Positions 44,316 through 52,163 of a DNA stretch of 52,163 nucleotides are shown piece after piece. The DNA is from an uncultured Thalassolituus sp. (GTDB lineage: Bacteria; Pseudomonadota; Gammaproteobacteria; Pseudomonadales; Oceanobacteraceae). Below the pieces are notes generated by a model. It made no database searches and had not been told where the DNA came from. It worked only from the letters and a program-made list of their open reading frames with translations. The position numbers and the translations under genes are program-made. The stretch lies in the NCBI GenBank assembly GCA_913061435.1, contig CAJXUK010000019.1, positions 1-52,163 on the forward strand, in the 5' to 3' direction. Each line of letters opens with the position of its first letter. Within the stretch, counting starts at the first letter, position 1.

Positions 44316-45206
44316 ATGAGTCGCAACCTAACACAACAAGCACAGCCAAGCATTCATTGGAAGTTTCCTGAAACCGCCAAGTTTGGGCGCGTGATACCCA
44401 AAGAAAAGCTCTACCAGCAAGCAGGGGTTAATGCCGAGTTAAAGCAGCGCTTTGTAGAGCAGGTAAGCCAAATAAAATGGGCCTATAAACTGGCCGAGAA
44501 TACGCTAAACCTCGATAAAACCGATCAGGTGCATGAGCTAGAAGTCATTCACATTAAACTCAAAGCACAAACACTGGATGAAAAAGTACTCCGTGCTATC
44601 GACAAAGCCATACCGCACCCAACGCTATTTATATTAAGCCGAGAAGTAAAAAACACAGGCCAAGCGATTATTGATAAGGCGCGAGAGCAAGAAATATGTT
44701 ATCAAGCTGCCCATAAGGTCAAACGGGTAACCGCCAGCAAAAGCACCACGCAAAAAGAGAAGTGGCAGCAAAGCATCTATCTAAAAAGCCAGTGGTTACG
44801 GCAAGCGAGCCAGCCAGCTAAACCCTTACCCGCAGCAACCAACCTAGAGCGGCTTTATAACCAGCTGTTAGAGGCTTTAATGCCTATAGGCTTGAATGTT
44901 GAAATAGATGTTGAAACAGATGTTGAAACAGATGTTGAAGTCAATACAGTACAAGACGTTTCAAAGCCTCAGTATGCCAGTGAGTTAAATGCTAGCGAAC
45001 TTACAGAAGTGGATGATACAAAGGCCGCTAACAAAAAACGCAGCCTAGCAGAAAAGCTAGCAACAATAGAAAAGATAGAAGCCTTAAACAAACAGATAAA
45101 ACAAGTTAAAGCCAAGCGCGACAAAGAAAAGCAATTTAACCGCAGGCGTGAATTAAACGACCAATTTAAAGCCTTAAACAAACAGTTAGCAGAATTAACT
45201 AATTAA
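44316..45206 (+). CDS. DUF4391 domain protein
   Basis: About 296 residues from ATG 44316. The DUF4391 core runs from IHWKFPETAKFGRVIPKEKL to about residue 190, with HPTLFILSREVK in the middle. After it are three in-frame copies of a short acidic unit (VETD-type, 12-bp repeats at about 44899-44937). A lysine/glutamate-rich coiled coil to the end follows (LAEKLATIEKIEALNKQIKQ-like). Function is unknown; the family keeps company with SNF2 helicases and type III Mod/Res. It lies 19 bases after the helicase. The last codons contain an 8-bp repeat. Confidence 0.82.
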   Translation: MSRNLTQQAQPSIHWKFPETAKFGRVIPKEKLYQQAGVNAELKQRFVEQVSQIKWAYKLAENTLNLDKTDQVHELEVIHIKLKAQTLDEKVLRAIDKAIPHPTLFILSREVKNTGQAIIDKAREQEICYQAAHKVKRVTASKSTTQKEKWQQSIYLKSQWLRQASQPAKPLPAATNLERLYNQLLEALMPIGLNVEIDVETDVETDVEVNTVQDVSKPQYASELNASELTEVDDTKAANKKRSLAEKLATIEKIEALNKQIKQVKAKRDKEKQFNRRRELNDQFKALNKQLAELTN

Positions 45207-45229
45207 CTAATTAACTAATTAACTAATTA
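45193..45229. repeat. 8-bp tandem repeat (AATTAACT)x4 plus 5 bases
   Basis: Four perfect copies of AATTAACT and a partial fifth start in the last codons of the DUF4391 gene and continue to 52 bases before the mod start. The stop TAA lies in the second copy, so changes in copy number would alter the spacer ahead of mod, not either protein. Confidence 0.9.
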
Positions 45230-45280
45230 AATAGTTTATTAAATTAAACAGAATTTAAAAGAGCACCGAGATAAAACATC

Positions 45281-47188
45281 ATGGATAAGCTAATAATGCA
45301 CAGCCCAGATTTAACTCAGCAAAATATCGACAAGCTGTTAGAGCTATTTCCAAACTGCAAAACAGAAAAGCAAGATGATAATGGTAATTTAACTATCGCT
45401 GTTGATTTTGATTTATTAAAACAAGAACTATCAAAAAATATTGTTGAAGGCCCTCAAGAGCGCTATCAGATTAATTGGCCAGGTAAAAAAGAAGCACTGC
45501 TAACAGCCAACGCGCCCATCGCTAAAACACTACGCCCTTGCCGAGAAGAATCGGTTGATTTTGATACCACAGAGAACTTGTTTATTGAAGGCGATAATCT
45601 TGATGCCTTAAAGCTGCTGCAAGAAACGTATTTGGGTAAGGTGAAGATGATTTATATTGATCCGCCTTATAACACTGGTAATGACTTTATTTATAACGAT
45701 GAGTTCTCTGTGTCCTCAGAAGAATATTTGTTGGGTTCCGAGCAAGCGGATGAAGACGGAAATCGACTTCTAGTTAATACTGAGTCAAATGGGCGTTTTC
45801 ATTCAGATTGGATGTCAATGATGTTTTCTCGGATTAAGCTAGCTAAAAATCTTCTTTCTGAAAATGGAGTCGTTTTTATATCTATCGATGATAGTGAGTA
45901 TCATAATCTTAGAAAAATATGTGATGAAATATTTGGCGCCGACAACTTTGTAGATAATATAATTTGGAAAAAAAGATATGGAGGTGGAGCCAAGGAGAAA
46001 CATTTAGTTTCATTGCATGAATATACTTTGGTTTTCGCTAAAAAAATAGAGTCGCTAGAAAGTTTCCATATCCCCTTGACTGAGGATTCGATAAAAAGAT
46101 ATTACAAACAAAAAGATGTGAACTTTGAAAAACGAGGGCCATATAGAACTCACCCACTTGAAGCAACTAAAAGCATGGGAGAAAGGCTAAATCTTGTTTA
46201 TCCAATTCCTGGTCCAGATGGTAAAGATATAATGCCAAAACGCCAGTGGCTATGGGGAAAGCAAAGAACACTTGAGGCTTTAGAAAATAATGAAATCGAG
46301 TTTGTAAAAACTCAAACTGGAGGTTTTACCGCGCACTCAAAGCAATATTTAATTGAGGCTAGTGGAGAACGGCGTAAGGGTAAGCCGTTTTCAATTATTG
46401 ACGATGTGTTCACGCAGCATGGCACAAACGAAATTATAGAATTATTTGGAAATGCCCAGACGTTTTCATTCCCAAAACCGTCTAAATTCGTTAAGAAGCT
46501 CATGGAGATAGCTACAAGAAAAGACAAAGGAGATGTTGTTGTTGATTTTTTTTCTGGATCAGGAACTACTTTTCACAGTGCGTTTGTTTTAAATTCTGAA
46601 GACGGAGGTAATCGTAAAGTTATTGGTGTCCAACTTCCTGAAAAATGTAATGAGAAGTCCGAATCTTTCAAAGCTGGCTATAAAACCATTGCCGAAATCA
46701 GCAAAGAACGCATCCGCCGTGCAGGCGCCAAAATCAAAGAAGAGAATCCAGAGGCCACAGATTTAGATACAGGTTTCCGCGTCTTTAAAATTGATTCAAG
46801 TAACATGAATGAGGTGCATTACACGCCTGATGCTGTTTCTAAAGATGATCTTTTTAAGCAAGTTGAACATATTAAATCAGATCGAACAGCTGAAGACTTG
46901 TTGTTCCAAGTGATGTTGGATTGGGGGGTTGATTTGTCTTTACCGATTCGTAAAGAAACGATTGAAGGCAAAGAAGTCTATTTTGTAAACGACGATGACC
47001 AAGCCCCTTGTGATCTAGTCGCCTGTTTTGAGAAAGGCATTGATGAACCGCTAATAAAAGCACTAGCAGCAAAAGAACCTTTACGTGTTGTCTTCCGTGA
47101 TGATGGCTTTGCAAGCGACAGCCTTAAAATAAACGTTGAGCAAATTTTCAAACAGTTGGCACCTGCCACTGATATCAAGGTTATTTAA
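45281..47188 (+). CDS. mod: Type III restriction-modification DNA adenine methyltransferase (Mod)
   Basis: 635 residues. Beta-class N6-adenine methyltransferase: catalytic DPPY in MIYIDPPYNTGNDFIY (about 127) precedes the SAM motif FFSGSGTTF (about 424). NLFIEGDNLDALKLLQETYLG before DPPY is typical of type III Mod. The target-recognition region lies between, and its DNA (about 45730-46670) is visibly more AT-rich than the flanks. It methylates one strand of a short asymmetric site and works with Res. A RhuM-like gene follows after 1 base. Recognition sequence unknown. Confidence 0.94.
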   Translation: MDKLIMHSPDLTQQNIDKLLELFPNCKTEKQDDNGNLTIAVDFDLLKQELSKNIVEGPQERYQINWPGKKEALLTANAPIAKTLRPCREESVDFDTTENLFIEGDNLDALKLLQETYLGKVKMIYIDPPYNTGNDFIYNDEFSVSSEEYLLGSEQADEDGNRLLVNTESNGRFHSDWMSMMFSRIKLAKNLLSENGVVFISIDDSEYHNLRKICDEIFGADNFVDNIIWKKRYGGGAKEKHLVSLHEYTLVFAKKIESLESFHIPLTEDSIKRYYKQKDVNFEKRGPYRTHPLEATKSMGERLNLVYPIPGPDGKDIMPKRQWLWGKQRTLEALENNEIEFVKTQTGGFTAHSKQYLIEASGERRKGKPFSIIDDVFTQHGTNEIIELFGNAQTFSFPKPSKFVKKLMEIATRKDKGDVVVDFFSGSGTTFHSAFVLNSEDGGNRKVIGVQLPEKCNEKSESFKAGYKTIAEISKERIRRAGAKIKEENPEATDLDTGFRVFKIDSSNMNEVHYTPDAVSKDDLFKQVEHIKSDRTAEDLLFQVMLDWGVDLSLPIRKETIEGKEVYFVNDDDQAPCDLVACFEKGIDEPLIKALAAKEPLRVVFRDDGFASDSLKINVEQIFKQLAPATDIKVI

Positions 47189-47189
47189 C

Positions 47190-48284
47190 GTGAAGGATCA
47201 ATTGCCTAATCAACGACCTAGCCAGCTACCTAAGCTATCAGTGTCGGATGAGACCACCGAGTTTTTTCTGTACAGTACGGCCAGCGGCGCAGTAAAAGTT
47301 GAAGTGCTATTAAACAACGAAACCTTATGGTTAAACCAAGAGCGTATAGCCAGTTTGTTTGGTGTACAGCGCCCTGCCATTACCAAGCACCTTAAAAACA
47401 TCTTTGATAGCGGTGAACTAGATGAAAAAAGGGTATGTTCCATTTTGGAACATACCACTGAACACGGTGCTATTGCTGGGCTTAGCCAAACCAAGCCGGT
47501 GAAATACTACAACCTAGACGCAGTAATTTCTGTGGGCTACCGGGTTAATTCAAGCCAGGCGACACAGTTTAGAATTTGGGCCACTGGCTTACTAAAAGAA
47601 TACATCATCAAAGGTTTTGCCATGGATGATGAACGCTTAAAAAACGGCCAGTATTTTGGTAAAGATTACTTTAAAGAGCTACTAGAGCGGGTCCGCTCGA
47701 TACGTGCCAGTGAGCGCCGTATCTATCAACAAATTACCGACATATTTGCTGAATGCAGCACCGACTATAATCCAAAATCAGACACCACACGTCAGTTTTA
47801 CGCTCATGTTCAAGACAAGTTTCACTTTGCAATAACCGGCCATACTGCCGCTGAAATTATTGCGAGTCAGGCCGATGCAAGCAAACCGTTAATGGGCATG
47901 AATACCTATAAAAATGCACCTGATGGCCGCGTTTTAAAATCGGATACCACCATCGCAAAAAATTACCTAACGGAAGCCGAGATTAAAAAATTGGAACGCG
48001 CAGTAGGGGCGTTTTTTGATTATATCGAAGGCATTATCGAGCGCCGTAATACCTTTACGATGGAGGCGTTTGTAGGCAGTGTGGATAAGTTTTTAAGCTT
48101 TAACGAATACGAAATTTTAGAAGGCTTTGGCAAGGTGACGCGCAAACAGGCCGAACAAAAAGCTTTTAGCGAGTATGAGCAGTTCAACAAGCAGCAAACC
48201 ATTGAGTCGGACTTTGACAAGCAAACAAAAGCGCTTTTAAACCAAGCCTTAAAGAATAAAAGAGAGGCAAACGATGAAGATTAA
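47190..48284 (+). CDS. RhuM-family protein inserted between mod and res
   Basis: About 364 residues from GTG 47190, directly after the mod stop, with AAGG 9 bases ahead. RhuM/Fic-linked family: the N-terminal winged-helix-like part ([27 protein letters not shown]) and the core [30 protein letters not shown] are family hallmarks. The C-terminal region is helical. The family is often called virulence protein RhuM but a molecular role is not established; a DNA-binding regulator or toxin role is possible. It overlaps res by 11 bases. Confidence 0.85.
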   Translation: MKDQLPNQRPSQLPKLSVSDETTEFFLYSTASGAVKVEVLLNNETLWLNQERIASLFGVQRPAITKHLKNIFDSGELDEKRVCSILEHTTEHGAIAGLSQTKPVKYYNLDAVISVGYRVNSSQATQFRIWATGLLKEYIIKGFAMDDERLKNGQYFGKDYFKELLERVRSIRASERRIYQQITDIFAECSTDYNPKSDTTRQFYAHVQDKFHFAITGHTAAEIIASQADASKPLMGMNTYKNAPDGRVLKSDTTIAKNYLTEAEIKKLERAVGAFFDYIEGIIERRNTFTMEAFVGSVDKFLSFNEYEILEGFGKVTRKQAEQKAFSEYEQFNKQQTIESDFDKQTKALLNQALKNKREANDED

Positions 48285-51200
48285 GTTTAAAAGCCAAGCC
48301 TACCAAACCGCAGCGGTAGAAGCCGTGGTTGATTGTTTTGTCGGCCAGCCAAAAATAAACCCGCTGAATTATCGTTTAGATAAAGGTGTGCAGAAGCCAC
48401 AAAATACTCAGCAATCTAGTCTCGATTTAGAAACGCTTAGCGACAATGAAGAGGGCTTTCGTAACCCCGATATTAAACTGGATGAGTCAGAGCTGTTACG
48501 CAATATACAGCAGGTTCAAAGTCGTCAGAATCTACCTGTCAGCCAATCGTTAACCGAGTTCACACTGAAGAACGATAAAAAGAAAATAATAGAACCCGCT
48601 AAAGCGGCTTATATCAAGCAAGCGCGTGCCATTGCCCCCGTGCACTTAGATGTAGAAATGGAAACCGGTACGGGTAAAACCTATTGCTACATAAAAACCA
48701 TGTTTGAAATGAACCAAAAATATGGTTGGAGTAAGTTTATTATTGTGGTGCCGAGTATTGCGATTAGAGAAGGCGTGACAAAGTCGCTGCAAATTACCGC
48801 AGATCATTTTACTGATAGCTACGGCCAAAAAGCACGATTCTTTACCTACAACTCAAAGCAGCTACATGAGTTAGAAAGTTTTTCTTCAGACGCTGGCATT
48901 AATGTCATGGTGATTAATATTCAAGCTTTTAATGCGACGGGTAAGGATAATCGTCGTATTTATGAAGAGCTTGATGACTTTCAATCTCGTCGCCCAATTG
49001 ATGTGATTAGCAAGAACAGACCTATTTTGTTTTTGGATGAACCACAAAAAATGGAAGGGGGTAAAACCCTAGAGTCATTAGCGCAATTTAAACCTTTAAT
49101 GGTGATTCGCTATTCTGCAACGCATAAAACCAATCACTTAAAAATTCATAGGCTAGATGCACTGGATGCCTATAACCAAAAGCTGGTTAAAAAAATTGCA
49201 GTGCGTGGTATCACCGTTAAAGGTCAGGGCGGTACGGCGTCATATCTGTACCTAGAGAATATCGAAATTTCAAAGCAAGCCCCCAAAGCTTGGGTCGAGA
49301 TGGAGATGAAACAAGCATCAGGTAAGGTGGTTAAAAAGCGTAAAAAGCTCGGTAAAGGCGATAACCTTTTTGAGCAAAGTAACGGCTTAGACCAATACAA
49401 GGGTTATGTAGTATCCGACATAAACGCTAATACTGATACGCTTGAATTTACCAATGGTGTGACATTAACCGCAGGTGACGCCTATGGTGATGTTGATGAG
49501 GCTGTACGCCGCCGTATTCAAATTCGTGAAACGATTAAAGCGCACCTAGAAAAAGAAGAGCAGTTGTTTAACCAAGGCATTAAGGTTTTATCGTTATTCT
49601 TCATCGATGAGGTTGCGAAATACCGTGATTACGATGCGTCCGATACAAAAGGCGAATATGCCACCATTTTTGAAGAAGAATATACCGAACAAATTGCCTA
49701 TAAATTAGATCAGCTGGAATTAAACCCAGAGTACCATGCTTATTTAAAAGCGATTCAAGTTGAGGCCACTCACCAGGGTTACTTCTCTATCGATAAAAAA
49801 GGCAAGATGGTTAATAGTATTAAGTCGTCTGTATCAGAGAAAAAAGAAAGTACTGACGTTGATGCTTATGACCTAATTTTGAGAGACAAAGAAGCTTTGT
49901 TATCTTTACCTAAGCCAAACGATGGTGAAGAAGCATTGGCGAAGAAAAGCCTGCGTTTCATCTTCTCTCACTCGGCGCTGCGTGAAGGTTGGGATAACCC
50001 TAACGTATTCACCATGTGTATGCTTAAAAACAGCGACAACACCATTTCACGCCGCCAAGAAGTAGGCCGTGGCCTGCGTATCTCTGTTAACCAAAATGGC
50101 GAGCGCCAAGATCAGCCAACTACTGTTCACGATATTAACGTACTCACCGTGGTGGCCAGTGAAAGCTATCAAGACTTTGTGACTAACTTACAGGTTGAAA
50201 TTGCCGATACGTTAGCAGCTAGGCCGCGTAAGGCTGATGAAGCTTATTTTGCCAAAAAGGTGCTAGCTACTGACAATGGAATGATTGAAGTAACTGATGA
50301 GATGGCAGCTATGATCAGTTTCTATCTTGTGGGTAATCAGTTTAAAGATTATCAGCATCAAATTACGCCTAAATACCATGAAGCAAAGTTGGCTGGTGAA
50401 TTGCCATTATTACCAGAACCGCTTCAGCCATATGCTGATGAAGTTTTTAAATTGATTGATGGTATTTTTGATGTTAACCAAATGCCAGACTTTGGTGATG
50501 GACGTAAGCCTAAGATTAATCCGTTGAATGACAACTTTGATAAGAAAGAGTTTAAAGAGCTTTGGAATCGAATTAATAAAAAGGCGGTTTATAAAGTTGA
50601 TTTTGATTCGAAGGAACTGATTAAAAATGCTGTTCACGCTATTAATAAAGAGCTAAAGGTTACTGAGCTTACTTACCGCGTTGAAGCAGGTGAAATGAAT
50701 AGCGGGCTGACTGACGGCACCTTAAGAGATGGGAAAGGCTTTGCTATTAAAGAAAGCTTTGATGACATCACCAGCGGCAGTGTGCATTCTAAAGTTGAAT
50801 ATGATTTGTTGGGTAAAATTGGTGAAGCAACGGTTTTAACCCGTAAAACCGTTGCTGATATCTTAACCGGTATTGAAGACTATCAGTTCGATAAGTTCAA
50901 AAAGAACCCTGAGCAGTTTATTGCTGAAGTGTCGCGCCTAATTAAAGAACAAAAGGCCAGCATTATTATCAACAAACTGAGCTACGATGAAACCGATCAA
51001 ACCTTTGATTCAGATATATTCACTGCCTCACAAAGTAAGCAAGACTTCACTAAAGCAACCTCACCACTTAAACGTCATATTTATGATTATGTGATAACCG
51101 ACTCTAAGGTAGAGAAAGACTTTGCCGAGAAGTTGGACGTTAGTGATGAAGTAGTGGTTTACGCTAAGTTACCGGGCGGTTTCTTTATTCCTACGCCAGT

Positions 51201-51450
51201 TGGTGATTACAACCCAGACTGGGCGATCTCTTTTAAAGAAGGCTCTGTAAAGCATGTTTATTTTATTGCTGAAACTAAAGGCTCTATGTCTAGCTTAGAT
51301 TTACGTGGTATAGAAGGCAGGAAGATAGACTGCGCTAAAAAGTTCTTCAAGAAGCTAGAAGAAGCAGGTGCGGGCGATAAAGTGAAATACGATGTTGTAA
51401 CGGACTTTGATCAGCTAATGACCGCAGTAGGGAAACCGACGGCGCCTTAG
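48274..51450 (+). CDS. res: Type III restriction enzyme Res subunit (helicase-nuclease)
   Basis: 1058 residues. Superfamily 2 motor: Walker [12 protein letters not shown] (about 129), motif [11 protein letters not shown] (about 254), RYSATHK (about 285) and [13 protein letters not shown] with QEVGRGLRI (about 565-605). C-terminal nuclease of PD-(D/E)xK type: NPDWAI (about 978) and ETKG (about 1000). Res needs Mod for site recognition and cuts DNA after head-to-head encounter of two sites. Its start overlaps the RhuM-like gene by 11 bases, so all five genes appear co-transcribed. Full length, no frameshift seen. Confidence 0.94.
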   Translation: MKIKFKSQAYQTAAVEAVVDCFVGQPKINPLNYRLDKGVQKPQNTQQSSLDLETLSDNEEGFRNPDIKLDESELLRNIQQVQSRQNLPVSQSLTEFTLKNDKKKIIEPAKAAYIKQARAIAPVHLDVEMETGTGKTYCYIKTMFEMNQKYGWSKFIIVVPSIAIREGVTKSLQITADHFTDSYGQKARFFTYNSKQLHELESFSSDAGINVMVINIQAFNATGKDNRRIYEELDDFQSRRPIDVISKNRPILFLDEPQKMEGGKTLESLAQFKPLMVIRYSATHKTNHLKIHRLDALDAYNQKLVKKIAVRGITVKGQGGTASYLYLENIEISKQAPKAWVEMEMKQASGKVVKKRKKLGKGDNLFEQSNGLDQYKGYVVSDINANTDTLEFTNGVTLTAGDAYGDVDEAVRRRIQIRETIKAHLEKEEQLFNQGIKVLSLFFIDEVAKYRDYDASDTKGEYATIFEEEYTEQIAYKLDQLELNPEYHAYLKAIQVEATHQGYFSIDKKGKMVNSIKSSVSEKKESTDVDAYDLILRDKEALLSLPKPNDGEEALAKKSLRFIFSHSALREGWDNPNVFTMCMLKNSDNTISRRQEVGRGLRISVNQNGERQDQPTTVHDINVLTVVASESYQDFVTNLQVEIADTLAARPRKADEAYFAKKVLATDNGMIEVTDEMAAMISFYLVGNQFKDYQHQITPKYHEAKLAGELPLLPEPLQPYADEVFKLIDGIFDVNQMPDFGDGRKPKINPLNDNFDKKEFKELWNRINKKAVYKVDFDSKELIKNAVHAINKELKVTELTYRVEAGEMNSGLTDGTLRDGKGFAIKESFDDITSGSVHSKVEYDLLGKIGEATVLTRKTVADILTGIEDYQFDKFKKNPEQFIAEVSRLIKEQKASIIINKLSYDETDQTFDSDIFTASQSKQDFTKATSPLKRHIYDYVITDSKVEKDFAEKLDVSDEVVVYAKLPGGFFIPTPVGDYNPDWAISFKEGSVKHVYFIAETKGSMSSLDLRGIEGRKIDCAKKFFKKLEEAGAGDKVKYDVVTDFDQLMTAVGKPTAP

Positions 51451-51471
51451 GTGAAGTGGTTAGTATGATAA

Positions 51472-51538
51472 AGGTGCGCAACTGCGCACCTATGCAAAAA
51501 GGTGCGCACTGGGTGCGTACTTTTGGGTGCGTACTTTT
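51472..51538. repeat. GGTGCGYA repeat cluster between res and the Gp2-like gene
   Basis: A perfect 9-bp hairpin AGGTGCGCA/TGCGCACCT (51472-51491) is followed by another GGTGCGCA and a perfect tandem 14-bp repeat GGGTGCGTACTTTT (51511-51524, 51525-51538). GGTGCG occurs four times. It could end the res transcript or be iteron-like sites linked with the Gp2-type protein next door. Confidence 0.6.
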
Positions 51539-51608
51539 TTAACTTCTAACTCTCCTAGTTTAGTTATCCATCTATCTGCGTTGAAGGTTAGGACTATAAC
51601 AAAAGCTA

Positions 51609-52100
51609 TCAAAATCCAGTCTGTTTTTTCTTAATTCTACTACTTCCAAAGTTCTTGGCTTGGGCTGGCTTGTAACCTTTACCACGCCCTTTAGCTAAGT
51701 ACGATATGTGATAGATAGCCGCTTGTATTGCTTCATGGTCATTACGCTTTAGGCGATGATAGCAACGCTCAGCAGGCCAGCATAAATATCCATCGTAATA
51801 TAACTCCCAATACTTTTTAGCCGCTTTTATCAGGTAGCCAGGCTCCTGTATCTTGTTACCGTCGAGTAATATAAAACAGTGATAGTGCTGTTGCTTTGCT
51901 TTCTCTTGTTCTCTTACCCATGTATAGCCAAAACGCTTAACCTTGTATCTTGCTTTGACGTGTTCAGACAGTCGAGTAAAGAACTTTGATACATGCTTGC
52001 TAGTGTCTGTGTAGCTTGGCTGGTGGAGGTCGAAGCGCAATAGAAATACTTTGTTATGATGGCTTAGCATAGCTTCAACCTGATCAATCATTGTCTTCAT
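51609..52100 (-). CDS. Inovirus Gp2 / YagK-YfjJ family replication-type protein
   Basis: 163 residues. Motifs match the Gp2/YfjJ family: RFDLHQP near residue 22, QQHYHCFILLDGN with a His-x-His like HUH site, and YHISYLAKG with Tyr and Lys at the expected rolling-circle positions. Family members occur in filamentous phages and in P4-like or plasmid-derived islands and act as replication proteins or their relics. No other phage gene is present, so an intact inovirus is not suggested here. It is transcribed against the restriction operon. IS-like sequence lies just upstream of its start. Confidence 0.78.
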   Translation of the reverse strand: MKTMIDQVEAMLSHHNKVFLLRFDLHQPSYTDTSKHVSKFFTRLSEHVKARYKVKRFGYTWVREQEKAKQQHYHCFILLDGNKIQEPGYLIKAAKKYWELYYDGYLCWPAERCYHRLKRNDHEAIQAAIYHISYLAKGRGKGYKPAQAKNFGSSRIKKKQTGF

Positions 52101-52114
52101 AATATGAGTTGTAG

Positions 52115-52163
52115 TGGTACAGTGAATTTGGACACGTAATAAGAGGTGTTAGAATGCACACAA
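52115..52163 (+). mobile_element. Possible left end of an insertion sequence (partial)
   Basis: From TGGTACAGTGAATTTGGACA (52115) the sequence has the look of an IS3-type terminal repeat, starting TG, about 39 bases ahead of a well-supported start codon. It runs off the window, so neither the family nor the far end can be checked. Confidence 0.4.
52154..52163 (+). CDS. Start of a gene cut by the right edge (possible transposase OrfA)
   Basis: ATG at 52154 with AGAGGTG 5 bases upstream; only three codons (M-H-T) are visible. By position inside the IS-like end it would be orfA of the element, but the protein cannot be identified. Confidence 0.35.

Noticed and set aside
41009..51450. A DISARM or BREX system
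   Set aside because: No drmA, drmB, pglZ, brxC or brxL-like gene is present; the Mod and Res subunits are type III.
51609..52100. An integrated filamentous phage (inovirus)
   Set aside because: Only the Gp2-like protein is present; no ATPase (Zot-like) or coat protein genes are seen in the window.

Overview
The window looks like the chromosome of a marine, moderately AT-rich gammaproteobacterium of the Oceanospirillales/Alteromonadales kind. The basis is gene content (photolyase plus ChrR-type sigma regulon, ArsJ arsenate detoxification, FNR-controlled class III ribonucleotide reductase, LpxR-like protein, KefB/C-like antiporter) and short REP-like palindromes beginning TGTAGGTC. No species can be named from the sequence alone. 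I see no rRNA, tRNA or CRISPR array.

Layout. 1-415: the start of a bacterioferritin gene that runs off the left edge and lacks most ferroxidase ligands. 743-12492: a large stress-lipid block built around an ECF sigma factor and its ChrR anti-sigma factor. To the left on the minus strand lie a short-chain dehydrogenase, a DUF2878 membrane protein, an exported hypothetical protein and a DUF3833 lipoprotein. To the right on the plus strand lie an FAD oxidoreductase, photolyase, acyl desaturase, NTF2-like protein, FAD amine oxidase-like protein, DUF1365 protein and cyclopropane-synthase-like methyltransferase. Several transcription units begin with a shared box (TGATC-like, 17 bp, CGTATA), so the block reads as one photo-oxidative stress regulon that protects DNA and remodels membrane lipids.

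12499-12615: REP palindromes. 12619-15340: modABC molybdate importer. 15501: cbpA. 16479-21811: an outer-membrane barrel, a DUF5666 lipoprotein and an exported subtilisin-like protease with a very acidic N-terminal region, divergent from a second ECF sigma/anti-sigma pair. 21986-24618: a RimK-family ATP-grasp ligase with a GNAT/C39-peptidase fusion. 24646-28678: an arsenic operon (arsR, permease, thioredoxin-like, GAPDH, arsJ). 28764-31067: nrdGD, with nrdD broken by a single-base frameshift and a promoter region carrying a perfect FNR box and two NrdR-like boxes. 31240-34662: TauE-like exporter, two pirins and a LysR regulator, with one shared palindrome in front of both pirins. 34884-40168: LpxR-like protein, K+/H+ antiporter, azoreductase, LysR and DoxX.

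40203-41008 is a gene-free boundary with a perfect terminator, REP elements and an orphan terminator. From there to the right edge is an accessory island: a SNF2-type helicase, a DUF4391 protein, a type III Mod methyltransferase, a RhuM-family protein and a type III Res subunit in tight order. It is followed by a phage/plasmid-like Gp2 (YagK/YfjJ) replication-type protein and what looks like the start of an insertion sequence. This composite type III restriction operon is the best candidate for a little-described defence system. Features suggesting variability are an 8-bp tandem repeat just upstream of mod and an AT-rich central segment in mod.
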